This document shows positions 39,811 through 49,414 of a DNA stretch of 64,000 bases, piece after piece. The stretch spans positions 1 to 64,000 of the forward strand of contig JAABTT010000008.1 in the NCBI GenBank assembly GCA_011389765.1. The letters run 5' to 3'. The notes beneath the pieces are model-generated. The model was given only the letters and a program-made list of their open reading frames with translations. It was not told the DNA's origin and made no database searches. This DNA is from Desulfohalobiaceae bacterium S24. Lineage in GTDB: Bacteria > Desulfobacterota > Desulfovibrionia > Desulfovibrionales > Desulfothermaceae. Numbering within the stretch: position 1 is the stretch's first letter; each line of letters starts with the position of its first letter. A program made the translations under genes and the position numbers.

Positions 39811-41043
39811 TTCGAGCTGTTCAATAAAAGCTTCGATTTGCGTCTTGGTCTGTTCCTCGGAATAGCATCGGAGATCGTTGAGATCCCCGTTTATGGCCAG
39901 AGTCGCAATCCCGGACACGGACTGCAGACGTTGGGGAAGTCCGTATCTGGCATTGGAATTATTGGGACAGGTCTTGGAATCATGAAACAGGATTCCGTCG
40001 CAGTGATAGGCCCGGACATGTTCCCGGATATACTGTTCCTTGAATTGTTCATTGCGGACGATGAACAATTCGGTATAGGCCCGGGCCATGCTCTTAAAAG
40101 GGACTTCTGGGTCGAGTTGTTCATAAATCCAGCTGTTGCAGTAGGTGGAGGCCGTCACGCAGGTCTTGAGCGAGGCGAACAGCTCCGATAAAGCACGCAA
40201 TTTCCCCCAGATGGGCATGCCGTCCCAATAGAGGCGGTGCTGTTCATCCGGAACAGCCGCTGTCCGGGTGCGGACCCGCTCCCGGAGTTCTGCCAGGAGC
40301 TGTTCGTAGTACTCCACGGCAACCTGCGTGCCCCGAGCCACTACCGCCGGTCCCATATGAATGCTATGATCAAAAAAACTCCAGGGAGAGGGCCGTTCCG
40401 CAGCCGTTTCCAGACAGGCCCGCCACAGTGCGGAGGTTGTTTTGGACAGCCGGACGGCTTCTTGAAAGCGTTCCAGGTCAAAGGGGCGTCCGGCGATCCT
40501 TTCGAGGTCCGGGACCAGGTCCTGGATCTGTTTGGCGATATCCTGGAGATGGTAGTCCTTGATCTTTCCAAGATCCCGATGACTAAAAATGCCCAGCAAC
40601 GGAACCTGGAACTCCCTGGCGTACCAGGCAAACCAGTCCTGGACGTCCCGGCACTGATTGGTATTGAAAACAAGGACATCGGGTTTGGGGAGGGCATTGA
40701 TGCCGTAGGCTTTGCTCAAAGGCGTCTTCTGCCTGAGATAGGAGCCGATATCACTGGTCAGATAGGAGCAGATTTCCGGGGAAAATCCCAGGGCATTGGC
40801 CGTGGGAATCAATTCCGTGGCCATTCGGGTTGCGCCGAGCATGGCGGCGTGATTTTCAGGAAAATAGACCAAAAACCCCATGCCGCGGAGCAATTCAACC
40901 GGTCCAACACTAGAGCACCAGGCTATTTTGCGTTCCCTGCTTTTCGCGGCGGCATCCAGCTCCAGAAAGTGATCGGCCATAATTTTTTTCAAGGTCTTGC
41001 CGGCCTGGAAGGCTGGAGCTCTGTGTTCGGCTGGTGTCTTCAT
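39805..41043 (-). CDS. 2-hydroxyacyl-CoA dehydratase D-component family (HgdB/BcrB/FldB/DCCP-like)
   Basis: WCSSVGPVELLRGMGFLVYFPENHAAMLGATR; FSPEICSYLTSDIGSYL; NQCRDVQDWFAWYAREFQVPLLGI; CDGILFHDSKTCPNNS; GDLNDLRCYSEEQTKTQIEAFIEQLE. Confidence 0.93.
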   Translation of the reverse strand: MKTPAEHRAPAFQAGKTLKKIMADHFLELDAAAKSRERKIAWCSSVGPVELLRGMGFLVYFPENHAAMLGATRMATELIPTANALGFSPEICSYLTSDIGSYLRQKTPLSKAYGINALPKPDVLVFNTNQCRDVQDWFAWYAREFQVPLLGIFSHRDLGKIKDYHLQDIAKQIQDLVPDLERIAGRPFDLERFQEAVRLSKTTSALWRACLETAAERPSPWSFFDHSIHMGPAVVARGTQVAVEYYEQLLAELRERVRTRTAAVPDEQHRLYWDGMPIWGKLRALSELFASLKTCVTASTYCNSWIYEQLDPEVPFKSMARAYTELFIVRNEQFKEQYIREHVRAYHCDGILFHDSKTCPNNSNARYGLPQRLQSVSGIATLAINGDLNDLRCYSEEQTKTQIEAFIEQLEE

Positions 41044-41137
41044 ATTTCCACTCAGGATAGAATGTTTTAAAAAAATTATCCGGACAACTGCGTTTTCCGG
41101 TCCCGCCGGGTTTAATCCGCCGGGAATGCGATTCAGA

Positions 41138-42115
41138 TTAAAATTTTGATTCCAGGCCTTTGACCAGAGCCCGGAGGGTGGCGTTCAAGGGGGTGGGAAT
41201 CCCGCACCTCTCGCCGTATTCAACGATCTTGCCGTTCATGAAGTCGATTTCTGTCCGGCGCCGGGCTTCAATATCCATGAGCATGGAGGGTTTGTGATCC
41301 CCGGCGTTTTTTAGATATCCCATACAGTAGGGATAATAATCCCAGCCCAGCTGGATTTCGTTCTCCCGGGCCACCCGAATGGATTCCTTGACCAGGGAAT
41401 TGATGGTCTGAAAGACAATGGGATCGTTCATGGCCTGGGACATGGTCATTCCGGTTGTCGCGCAGACCGGATTCATGGAGGCATTCATGATCGATTTGCG
41501 CCAGACCATGGAGATGATTTGATCGGTGGGTCTGGTTTCAAGCCCGCCCTGGCTCAGGGCCTCTGCTATTCCCAGGGCCGCCGGGTCGCCGGCGGGGTCC
41601 AGGGCCTGGACAAAATGGGGCGGATGGTGAAATCCCATGCTCACACGGCCAGGGGCCGTGAGGGCGCAGCCCCAGTTGACCACCGCCCGCAGGACTGAAA
41701 TCCGGCCCAGGGTCTCGGCAAGAAGCAATTCGGTGTCGATTCCGTTCTGCCAGCTGACCACAGCGGTTTTCTTGCGCTGGAAGGATTCCAGGGAGGAAGT
41801 CAAAAGGGGCAGGGAATTGGCTTTCACGGTGACAAATACAACATCCGGCGCGTATTGCACCAGCTCATCGACATCAGTGCAGATGTAGTCCACTTTCTGC
41901 TGCAGGACTTCGGCCCCTTCGATCCTGATCCCGGGGTCCAGGGCCGGAGTGAGCAGATCGCTGAGAATATCGCACAGGATGACCCGAAAACCGCCCTTGG
42001 CCAGATACGCGGCTACTATGCAACCCACCGGGCCGGCGCCTATGACGGCGAAAGTCCGGGGCTGGAACGGGGAATTGTCTTGGTCCATGGATTCCTCCAC
42101 GTATAAAACGTACAC
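41138..42115 (-). CDS. Ketopantoate reductase-family (PanE/ApbA-like) oxidoreductase
   Basis: TFAVIGAGPVGCIVAAYLAKGGFRVILCD; VSWQNGIDTELLLAETLG; MNASMNPVCATTGMTMSQ; KPSMLMDIEARRRTEIDFMNGKIVEYGERCGIPTPLN. Confidence 0.92.
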   Translation of the reverse strand: MYVLYVEESMDQDNSPFQPRTFAVIGAGPVGCIVAAYLAKGGFRVILCDILSDLLTPALDPGIRIEGAEVLQQKVDYICTDVDELVQYAPDVVFVTVKANSLPLLTSSLESFQRKKTAVVSWQNGIDTELLLAETLGRISVLRAVVNWGCALTAPGRVSMGFHHPPHFVQALDPAGDPAALGIAEALSQGGLETRPTDQIISMVWRKSIMNASMNPVCATTGMTMSQAMNDPIVFQTINSLVKESIRVARENEIQLGWDYYPYCMGYLKNAGDHKPSMLMDIEARRRTEIDFMNGKIVEYGERCGIPTPLNATLRALVKGLESKF

Positions 42116-42168
42116 AATATATCATTTTTTAAATAGCAAGTACAAAATGTTGTTAAAATTGGACATTA

Positions 42169-42651
42169 TTAAAATCTATCAGCTGCTTCGGCGCCTTCTG
42201 AGTCCAGCATTCCGAAGGCCTCGGCATCCAGCAGGACCACGCCTTGTTCCTCCAGGATCTTGATGGCCTGGTCGTTATCGCTGAACCGAAAGATCATGAT
42301 CGCGTCTTTTTCCCTGAGCCCGGCAAAGGCATACATGTATTCCACATAGACCCGGGCCTTGAGCAAAGGTTTGAGCAGGCCGGCCAGACTTTTCGGGTGA
42401 TCCGGGATCTTCGCGGCCACGACTTCATTGACTTTGGCCGGAATCTGCTTCTGCATGAGAATTCGGCGGGCCGTGGGCACATCCGAGACAAGAAGCTTGA
42501 GGACGCCAAAATCCGAAGTTTCAACGAGATTCAAGGCCCTGAGATTAATCCCGGCCTCGCCCAGGGCCTCGGTGACCTCAAAGATCCGTCCCGGAGAATT
42601 TTCAATGAACACTGATATTTGTTTGAGTTTCATCCTGTCTTCTCTCCTCAA
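42169..42651 (-). CDS. Tandem ACT-domain protein
   Basis: MKLKQISVFIENSPGRIFEVTEALGEAGINLRALNLVETSDFGVLKLLV; second half resembles a second ACT unit. Confidence 0.88.
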   Translation of the reverse strand: MRREDRMKLKQISVFIENSPGRIFEVTEALGEAGINLRALNLVETSDFGVLKLLVSDVPTARRILMQKQIPAKVNEVVAAKIPDHPKSLAGLLKPLLKARVYVEYMYAFAGLREKDAIMIFRFSDNDQAIKILEEQGVVLLDAEAFGMLDSEGAEAADRF

Positions 42652-42652
42652 G

Positions 42653-43864
42653 TCATCCGATTTTCAGAATCAAGGCCCCGCCTGTATCCCCGGCAGCACA
42701 GCCGGAAAACAGAAAGTACCCGCCCCCGTTCTGCACGGTTTCCTCAATGCCTTCAATCAGGCAGCGGGCCGCGGTTGGTCCCTGGGGATGGCCGAAAACC
42801 AGAGGGCTGCCGAAATTATTGAAGCCCATGGCATCGATGCCGAATTGTTTGGCCAGGAACAGATCGTTCACCGCAAACGGGTTGTGGGTTTTGAGGGTGC
42901 TGATGCTGTCCATTTGCAGCCCGGCCTTGTCCAGGGCCATGTGCGCCGCAGTGACCGGGGCCTTGGCCATGTAGCCCTTTTTGGCCCGGGAAAAGCCGTA
43001 GGAAATGATCCGGATCTCCCTGGCGGGGTCGGCGCTGTATTCCCGGGCTTTGTCCCGGGTCGTGACGACAAGGCCGGCATTGCCGTCGGCCGGATGAGTC
43101 TGGCTGCCGAAGGAATGGGCTCCGTTGGGCAACAGGGTTTTCAAGCCGGCCAGTCCCTCCTTGGTGGTGGGAAAAATCCCCTCGTCTTCGCTGATCTGCT
43201 GCGTTTTTTTCTTGCTCACCTGAATGTCCAGGGAGGTCATATACTTTTTCTGGAAGGCCCGGTCTTTTTCCAAGGCCCGCCGGTATTGTTCATAGCGCCT
43301 CAAGGCCAGTTCATCGCAGGCTTCTTTGCTGAATCCCTCTTCCCGGGCTACGTTCTCGGCGGTTTGGATCATCGGCTGTCCGGCCCAGGGATCCCGGTTG
43401 AAATTGTCCATGAGCCAGTTTTCGGAAATGACCTCGCCGCCGGGTCCATTGGGATTGGGCCAGACCGTGTGCGGACCGTTGGAGCACCTGTCGGTCATCA
43501 GGGTCCAGACCTGTTCGTACAATCCGGTCTCCACTCCCATCCCGGCCTGAAAGACGCAGGTCGCAGACGTGGTGCAGGCTTGACTGATGGTCATGGCAGC
43601 GGAGTTCGAGGGGCGATCTTCGAACCCTCCGATGCCGGTGAGGGCGGCCGCCCAGGGACCGGCATAAAACCAGGCGGGCTGTCCAATGGTCATGCCCAGA
43701 ATCAGATAATCAAAATCTGTGGGTTCAATGCCTTTTGACGACATCCAGCTCCTGGAGGTTTTTCCGGCCAGCTTGATGGGATGTTCGTTGGCCAGGCTGC
43801 CCTGCCAGCGGCAGAACGGACTGGAGAAATAACCGGAATAGGGGATATAGGCCTTGTTCAGCAT
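42653..43864 (-). CDS. Thiolase-family acyl-CoA acetyltransferase
   Basis: SQACTTSATCVFQAGMGVETG; SPLVFGHPQGPTAARCLIEGIEE; FSGCAAGDTGGALIL. Confidence 0.88.
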   Translation of the reverse strand: MLNKAYIPYSGYFSSPFCRWQGSLANEHPIKLAGKTSRSWMSSKGIEPTDFDYLILGMTIGQPAWFYAGPWAAALTGIGGFEDRPSNSAAMTISQACTTSATCVFQAGMGVETGLYEQVWTLMTDRCSNGPHTVWPNPNGPGGEVISENWLMDNFNRDPWAGQPMIQTAENVAREEGFSKEACDELALRRYEQYRRALEKDRAFQKKYMTSLDIQVSKKKTQQISEDEGIFPTTKEGLAGLKTLLPNGAHSFGSQTHPADGNAGLVVTTRDKAREYSADPAREIRIISYGFSRAKKGYMAKAPVTAAHMALDKAGLQMDSISTLKTHNPFAVNDLFLAKQFGIDAMGFNNFGSPLVFGHPQGPTAARCLIEGIEETVQNGGGYFLFSGCAAGDTGGALILKIG

Positions 43865-43892
43865 GTGGGGTCTCCTTTATGACGGGTTTGTA

Positions 43893-43943
43893 TTCGATTT
43901 CTTCGCTATCGAAATCGCTATCGGTATCGAAATCGATTTCTTT
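43893..43943. repeat. TATCGAAATCG-type repeat upstream of the thiolase gene
   Basis: attcgatttcttcgctatcgaaatcgctatcggtatcgaaatcgatttc. Confidence 0.75.
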
Positions 43944-44055
43944 CTATCCAGAGGCTGCGGAATCTTCCCTGTTCCATGTAGCTTCGATCCTGATAACGAT
44001 ACGTTGCATTTCAATATTCCCACGGTTGTTCCGGTTTGGTGGCTTGTCCATGAGG

Positions 44056-45630
44056 TCACTGGACCGGTTGCAGATCGAATTCCGTATACTGATTGCGCAG
44101 GGTGTTTTTCTGAAGCTTGCCCGAGGGATTGCGGGGGACTTCTCCAAAAGCAATCTTTTCCGGCCACTTATATTTAGCCAGTCCTTCCTGTTCACAAAAG
44201 GCCAGAACCTCCTCAAAATCCAATTCTTCTCCCGGCCTGAGTTTGATGACCGAAAAAATAACTTCCCCGAGCCGGTCATCCGGATAGCCAATAACCGCCA
44301 GATCTTCAATCTTGGGATGCCGCCGCAGGACATCCTCGATTTCAGCCGGAAAAATATTCTCCCCGCCTCTGATGATCAAATCCTTCTGACGGTCGCAGAA
44401 AAAGACAAAACCCTCTTCATCCATGCGCACCAGATCTTCGGTATGCAGCCAGCCATTTTCAAGAATTGCGGCTGTTTTTTCCGGATTCCAGGCATATTCC
44501 TTCATGGTTCTGGGGCCTTTGACCAGCAGTTCCCCCACTTCGCCGGGGCCCAGCTCCCGACCTTCCAGATCAACGATCTTGAGCTCGGTGAATGCCGTGG
44601 CCTTGCCGATGGACCCCGGTTTTCGCAGGACGTCTTCATCGTAGAGATTGAGAATCCCGCCGCCCCCGCCTTCGGTGATGCCGTATATATTGCCCATTTT
44701 GACCTGGGGAAAAATCCGTTTGGAGTCCTCGAACAGGATCTGGGGGACGGGCTGGGCTCCGATTTCAATGTGCCTGAGATGGGAGAGATCGTAATCCTGG
44801 ACGTCAATTTCTCCGGCCTTGACGGCGCTGATCAAGTCGCTCCAGGTGGGCACCGTATTCCAGCCGCCAGTACATTGTTCATCGGCTATGGATTGTATAT
44901 AGCTTTTGGGGTTGATTTCCATGGGCATGAGCACCTTTCCGGCGGCAATATACGAGGGAAAGGATAAAAAGAGGCTGCCGCTGTGATAAAAAGGATGCGG
45001 GGCCAGGTAGACGCTTTCAAAACCTTCATTATAGGTCAAGGCATTGCCCAGGCCGATGTAAAAAAGAGTGCGGTGCGTATGGGCCACCGGCTTGGGAAAG
45101 CCCGTCGTGCCGGAGGTGAACATGACCTCCGCCATTTGGTCCTCCTCGGAGTCCTCGCAGCAATTGGAAGTGCTCCGGGTGCGGCATATTTCAGCCAGAG
45201 AAGTCATATCTTCCGGAACCGTGTCCCCGACGCAGATATAATGTTCACAGGGCAGTTCGGATTGAACGGATTGTACTTTCGGAAGGAAGCCTTCACCCAG
45301 GATCAGGACCTTTCCTCCGGTGACATCGGCGGCGTATTTGATATCTTTGCCGGCAAAACGAAAATTCAGGGGGGAGACCACTCCGCCGGCCTTTAAAACA
45401 GCCATATAGAGGATCCACCACTCAAAACTATTCATCATGAGGTGCAGGACAATATCCCCGTTTTGCACGCCGCAACTGTCTTGTAAAAAATGGGCGGCCT
45501 GATTGCTTTTGTCGTTGAATTCCTTCCAGGTGACAGACTCCCGCAAGCCCTTGGACGGCCAACTGGCGATCAAAAATTCCCTCTGGGGAAATTTCCGGGC
45601 ATTGAGATGACAAAAACGTGCAAAATTCAT
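44056..45630 (-). CDS. AMP-dependent acyl-CoA ligase
   Basis: EVMFTSGTTGFPKPVAHTHRT; GNIYGITEGGGGG; GWLHTEDLVRMDEEGFVFFCDRQKDLIIRGGENIFPAEIEDVLRRHP; PRNPSGKLQKNTLR. Confidence 0.96.
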   Translation of the reverse strand: MNFARFCHLNARKFPQREFLIASWPSKGLRESVTWKEFNDKSNQAAHFLQDSCGVQNGDIVLHLMMNSFEWWILYMAVLKAGGVVSPLNFRFAGKDIKYAADVTGGKVLILGEGFLPKVQSVQSELPCEHYICVGDTVPEDMTSLAEICRTRSTSNCCEDSEEDQMAEVMFTSGTTGFPKPVAHTHRTLFYIGLGNALTYNEGFESVYLAPHPFYHSGSLFLSFPSYIAAGKVLMPMEINPKSYIQSIADEQCTGGWNTVPTWSDLISAVKAGEIDVQDYDLSHLRHIEIGAQPVPQILFEDSKRIFPQVKMGNIYGITEGGGGGILNLYDEDVLRKPGSIGKATAFTELKIVDLEGRELGPGEVGELLVKGPRTMKEYAWNPEKTAAILENGWLHTEDLVRMDEEGFVFFCDRQKDLIIRGGENIFPAEIEDVLRRHPKIEDLAVIGYPDDRLGEVIFSVIKLRPGEELDFEEVLAFCEQEGLAKYKWPEKIAFGEVPRNPSGKLQKNTLRNQYTEFDLQPVQ

Positions 45631-45910
45631 GGCTCCCTCCTCTTGGCCCAGTGGTCTGGACCGCGTTGCGTTGCTGGACGTTTCCCAGGGAACAAAAGGC
45701 TCGCGGCGAAGGCATTACAATTAAGCTATAATTTAGCTATTTGGATACCAAACACCAGGACAATAGTCAACACAAAATTTTAACTAGTGGCTGTTCCAGG
45801 AAAAGTTCTTCGTGTTGTGAAACAAACTGGAGTTTGCTATACCCGGAGTTCAGACCGATGGCCCAGACATCTTCGCCGGATGGAAAGAGACCCGGTGCTG
45901 TAAATCTCGT

Positions 45911-47119
45911 ATGAAAGGAGTTCCAATGACGCTTTTGACCGAAAAAATAAGCACATACCTGGAAAAGAGTTCCTGGATCAGAAAGATGTTCGAGGCTGGA
46001 ATCGAAATGAAGCAGGAATTCGGAGAAGATCGGGTCTATGACTTCAGCCTCGGCAATCCGGATCTGCCGCCTCCTGCAGAAGTAGGCGAGGCCCTGCAGG
46101 CCATAGCCCAAAGGTCGGCAGCTTCTTTATCTTTAGGCTACATGCCCAATGCCGGATTTCCGCAAATCCGTGAAGTCCTGGCCCGAAAAGTTTCCAAGGA
46201 GCAGGGGGTCTCGGCGGATAAAGACGACCTTCTCCTGACCTCCGGGGCCGCCGGAGGACTTAATTGCTTCTTTAAGGCGGTGCTTGATCCGGGAGACGAG
46301 GTTATCTGCCCGGCCCCGTTCTTTGTGGAATACACTTTTTACGCTGAGAATTTTGGGGCCCGGCTCAACCCCGTCCCTTCCAGGCCGGATGATTTTCATC
46401 TCGATCTGGAGTCCATTGCCCGGAATATTTCTGAAAAAACCCGGATTGTCTTGATCAATTCCCCGAACAATCCAAGCGGGCAGGTATATGATCTCCAGGA
46501 ACTCCGGGAACTGAGCGAAATCCTGAGGGCCGCAGGCAATCGCTTTGGGCGGCCGATTCTGCTGATTTCAGATGAACCCTACCGCTTTTTATGCTACGAT
46601 CAGGCGGAGGTTCCCTCGATTTTTCCTCTGTATGAACATAGCGCCGTAATCAGCTCTTTTTCCAAGAATCTCGCCCTGGCCGGGGAACGCATCGGCTACA
46701 TTCTCCTCAATCCCGAGCTGCGTGAAAAAAAGACCCTTATGAACGGACTCGTTCTGACGAACCGCATCCTGGGTTTTGTGAACGCCCCGACCATCGGTCA
46801 GCAAATTTTGGAATTTGCCGTGAATGCGGAAGTCGATGTCTCCATCTACGAACAGCGGCGGCAGCTCCTGGGCGATATCCTGACTGCCGCGGGGTATAAC
46901 TTTCTCTGGCCCAAAGGCGGTTTTTACTTCTTTCCCCGGGCCCCGGGCGGAGACGACCTCAAGTTCCTCGAGCGTCTCCGAGAGGAACGGATTCTGGCTG
47001 TTCCCGGATCGGGATTCGGTTTTCCGGGCTTTTTCCGGCTTTCCTTTTCTGTACCCGAAGCGGTGATCCGCAATTCCAGGGAGAGCTTTCTCCGGGCCAT
47101 GGCCGCGGCCTCAGGCTAA
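45911..47119 (+). CDS. Class I/II PLP-dependent aminotransferase (likely start 45935)
   Basis: YDFSLGNPDLPPPAEVGEAL; VLINSPNNPSGQVYDLQELRELSEIL; ISDEPYRFL; SSFSKNLALAGERIGYI. Confidence 0.94.
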   Translation: MKGVPMTLLTEKISTYLEKSSWIRKMFEAGIEMKQEFGEDRVYDFSLGNPDLPPPAEVGEALQAIAQRSAASLSLGYMPNAGFPQIREVLARKVSKEQGVSADKDDLLLTSGAAGGLNCFFKAVLDPGDEVICPAPFFVEYTFYAENFGARLNPVPSRPDDFHLDLESIARNISEKTRIVLINSPNNPSGQVYDLQELRELSEILRAAGNRFGRPILLISDEPYRFLCYDQAEVPSIFPLYEHSAVISSFSKNLALAGERIGYILLNPELREKKTLMNGLVLTNRILGFVNAPTIGQQILEFAVNAEVDVSIYEQRRQLLGDILTAAGYNFLWPKGGFYFFPRAPGGDDLKFLERLREERILAVPGSGFGFPGFFRLSFSVPEAVIRNSRESFLRAMAAASG

Positions 47120-47194
47120 GAGTTGACTGCTTTATGATAATGATATATCTTAATGAATTCTTTTTGAAGCTTTTAGCCCGAACCCGAAGACCAT

Positions 47195-48682
47195 ATGTTT
47201 GAAAGCCTCTCCGACCGCCTGGACGGCGTCTTTAAGAAGATAAAAGGTCAGGGCCGCCTGGACGAAAAAAGTATTCAGGAGGGATTGCGCGAAGTACGCC
47301 TGGCCCTGCTGGAAGCGGATGTCAATTACAAGGTGGTCAAAGACTTTATTGATCGCGTCCGGGAACGCTCCCTGGGACAGGATGTCTTAGGCAGTCTCAC
47401 CCCGGGGCAGCAGGTCATTAAAATTGTGCATGAGGAACTGGTGCATCTCCTGGGCGGAGAGCAGGAAGATCTTCAACTGAAAGGCGGAGATCCGGCCATC
47501 ATCATGCTGGTCGGCCTGCAGGGGTCGGGAAAAACCACCACCGCGGCCAAACTCGCCCTGTATCTCCGGCAGCAAAAGCACCTCAAGCCCTACCTTGTTC
47601 CGGCGGACGTGTACCGGCCGGCGGCCATCGACCAGCTGCACACACTCGCCGCACAGCTCGAGGTTCCGGCCTATGCTTCCCATTCCGGCATGGACCCTGT
47701 GGAAATATGCTCCCAAGCCATCCGCTCCTCCCGGGAAGATGGCGCCAATGTGCTCATTTTCGATACAGCCGGACGCCTGCATATTGATGAAGGCCTGATG
47801 CAGGAACTGGCGGCCATCAAAGCCAGGACAAGCCCCCAGGAAATTTTGCTGGTGGCCGACTCCATGACCGGGCAGGATGCGGTGAATGTTGCCCAAAAAT
47901 TCGACGAGCTCCTTGCCGTCAACGGTGTGGTCCTGACCAAACTCGAAGGGGACGCCCGGGGCGGCGCGGCTTTGTCTATCCGCTCCATCACCGGCAAACC
48001 CATCAAATTCATCGGGACCGGAGAAAAATTAAGCGATCTGGAATCCTTTCACCCGGACCGGGTGGCCTCGAGAATTTTGGGCATGGGGGATATGTTGACC
48101 CTCATTGAAAAGGCCCAGAGGGAATTCGATGACCAGGAATCGGAACAGCTGGAACAAAAATTTCGCAAGGCTGAATTCGATCTGGAAGATTTCCGTTCCC
48201 AGATGCGTAAAATTCGAAAACTGGGTTCGGTTCAGGGCCTGATGAAGCTCATCCCGGGCATGGGAAAAATAAAGGATCAGCTTCAGGATGCCCAGCTTCC
48301 GGAAACAGAAATGTCCCGTATGGAAGCCCTGATCAATTCCATGACTCCGGAAGAGAGGAAAAAACCGAATATTATCAATTCGAGCCGCAAGACACGCATT
48401 GCCAGGGGAAGCGGGCATCAGGTCCAGGACGTGAACAAGCTCTTGAAGAATTTTTCCCAGATGCAGACCATGCTCAAGAAAATGAATGCTTCCGGAAAAA
48501 AAGGCAAAGGGCTGAAAGGCATGCCGGACTTGGGCGGCATGCAGGGCCTGGGGGGAATGCCCGGGATGGACCTTCCGGAGATGGCCGGCAATCCAACAGG
48601 CGGCGGCTCTGCTTCCAAAAAGAAAAAAGATCGGAAGAAAAAGAAGAAGTCCTACAGTCAGGGCAAAAAGAAAAAACGATAG
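47195..48682 (+). CDS. ffh: Signal recognition particle protein
   Basis: MFESLSDRLDGVFKKIKGQGRLDEKSIQEGLREVRLALLEADVNYKVV; GLQGSGKTTTAAKLA; DTAGRLHID; C-terminal M domain and Lys-rich tail. Confidence 0.99.
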   Translation: MFESLSDRLDGVFKKIKGQGRLDEKSIQEGLREVRLALLEADVNYKVVKDFIDRVRERSLGQDVLGSLTPGQQVIKIVHEELVHLLGGEQEDLQLKGGDPAIIMLVGLQGSGKTTTAAKLALYLRQQKHLKPYLVPADVYRPAAIDQLHTLAAQLEVPAYASHSGMDPVEICSQAIRSSREDGANVLIFDTAGRLHIDEGLMQELAAIKARTSPQEILLVADSMTGQDAVNVAQKFDELLAVNGVVLTKLEGDARGGAALSIRSITGKPIKFIGTGEKLSDLESFHPDRVASRILGMGDMLTLIEKAQREFDDQESEQLEQKFRKAEFDLEDFRSQMRKIRKLGSVQGLMKLIPGMGKIKDQLQDAQLPETEMSRMEALINSMTPEERKKPNIINSSRKTRIARGSGHQVQDVNKLLKNFSQMQTMLKKMNASGKKGKGLKGMPDLGGMQGLGGMPGMDLPEMAGNPTGGGSASKKKKDRKKKKKSYSQGKKKKR

Positions 48683-48774
48683 CATCGGGTTTGAACAAAC
48701 ACTCAGCCGTCTCCATCGTCACTGCAAAATTTTGAATTTTTCGGCAAAAATATCTACAATAGGAGAAAAAACAC

Positions 48775-49023
48775 ATGGCCTTACGCATTCGACTGACCCG
48801 GATGGGGTCAAAAAAAAGACCTTTTTACCGTGTAATCGCTGTGAACAGTGAAACCCGGCGTGATGGACGGGCTCTTGACTTTTTGGGACATTACAATCCC
48901 ATGGTTGAACCCAATGATATTCACATTGATAATGAAAAAGTCAAAATGTGGATGGATAAAGGAGCCAAGCCAACAGAGACCGTTATTTCCCTGCTGAAAA
49001 AATCCGACTATTACAACTCGTAA
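48775..49023 (+). CDS. rpsP: 30S ribosomal protein bS16
   Basis: [42 protein letters not shown]. Confidence 0.99.
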   Translation: MALRIRLTRMGSKKRPFYRVIAVNSETRRDGRALDFLGHYNPMVEPNDIHIDNEKVKMWMDKGAKPTETVISLLKKSDYYNS

Positions 49024-49070
49024 CATCGGCATATTTTCGCTTAACCCAGAAGTCCCTGTGGAGGTGTGAT

Positions 49071-49304
49071 ATGTTCAAGGAACTCATCGAGTACATCGCA
49101 AAATCTTTAGTGGACAATCCTGACCAGGTGGAAGTGGAAGAAGTTGGTGGAGAACAAACCTCCGTCATTGAATTGCGGGTGGCCAAAGAGGACTTGGGGA
49201 AAGTTATCGGCAGACAAGGCAGAACGGCCCGGGCGATGCGGACCATCCTCGGGGCTGTTTCAACCAAAGCCAAGAAAAGGGTTGTCTTGGAAATTCTTGA
49301 ATAA
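49071..49304 (+). CDS. KH-domain RNA-binding protein (KhpA/YlqC-like)
   Basis: [42 protein letters not shown]. Confidence 0.97.
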   Translation: MFKELIEYIAKSLVDNPDQVEVEEVGGEQTSVIELRVAKEDLGKVIGRQGRTARAMRTILGAVSTKAKKRVVLEILE

Positions 49305-49414
49305 CTCCTGCAATTTGAACGACCGAGAATTCACGATACAATTGCCGAAAGAACTCTTTTTTTCTCGCTGAGGCGGATGAGTTCCGTCTTTTAACAAGGG
49401 CAACCTGGAGCGAT

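Noticed and set aside
42428-43738. 436-aa plus-strand ORF
   Set aside because: Antisense to the thiolase and ACT genes; composition typical of shadow ORFs.
47195-48682. Lys-rich C-terminal tail of Ffh
   Set aside because: Basic, low-complexity extensions are common at Ffh C-termini; not distinctive.
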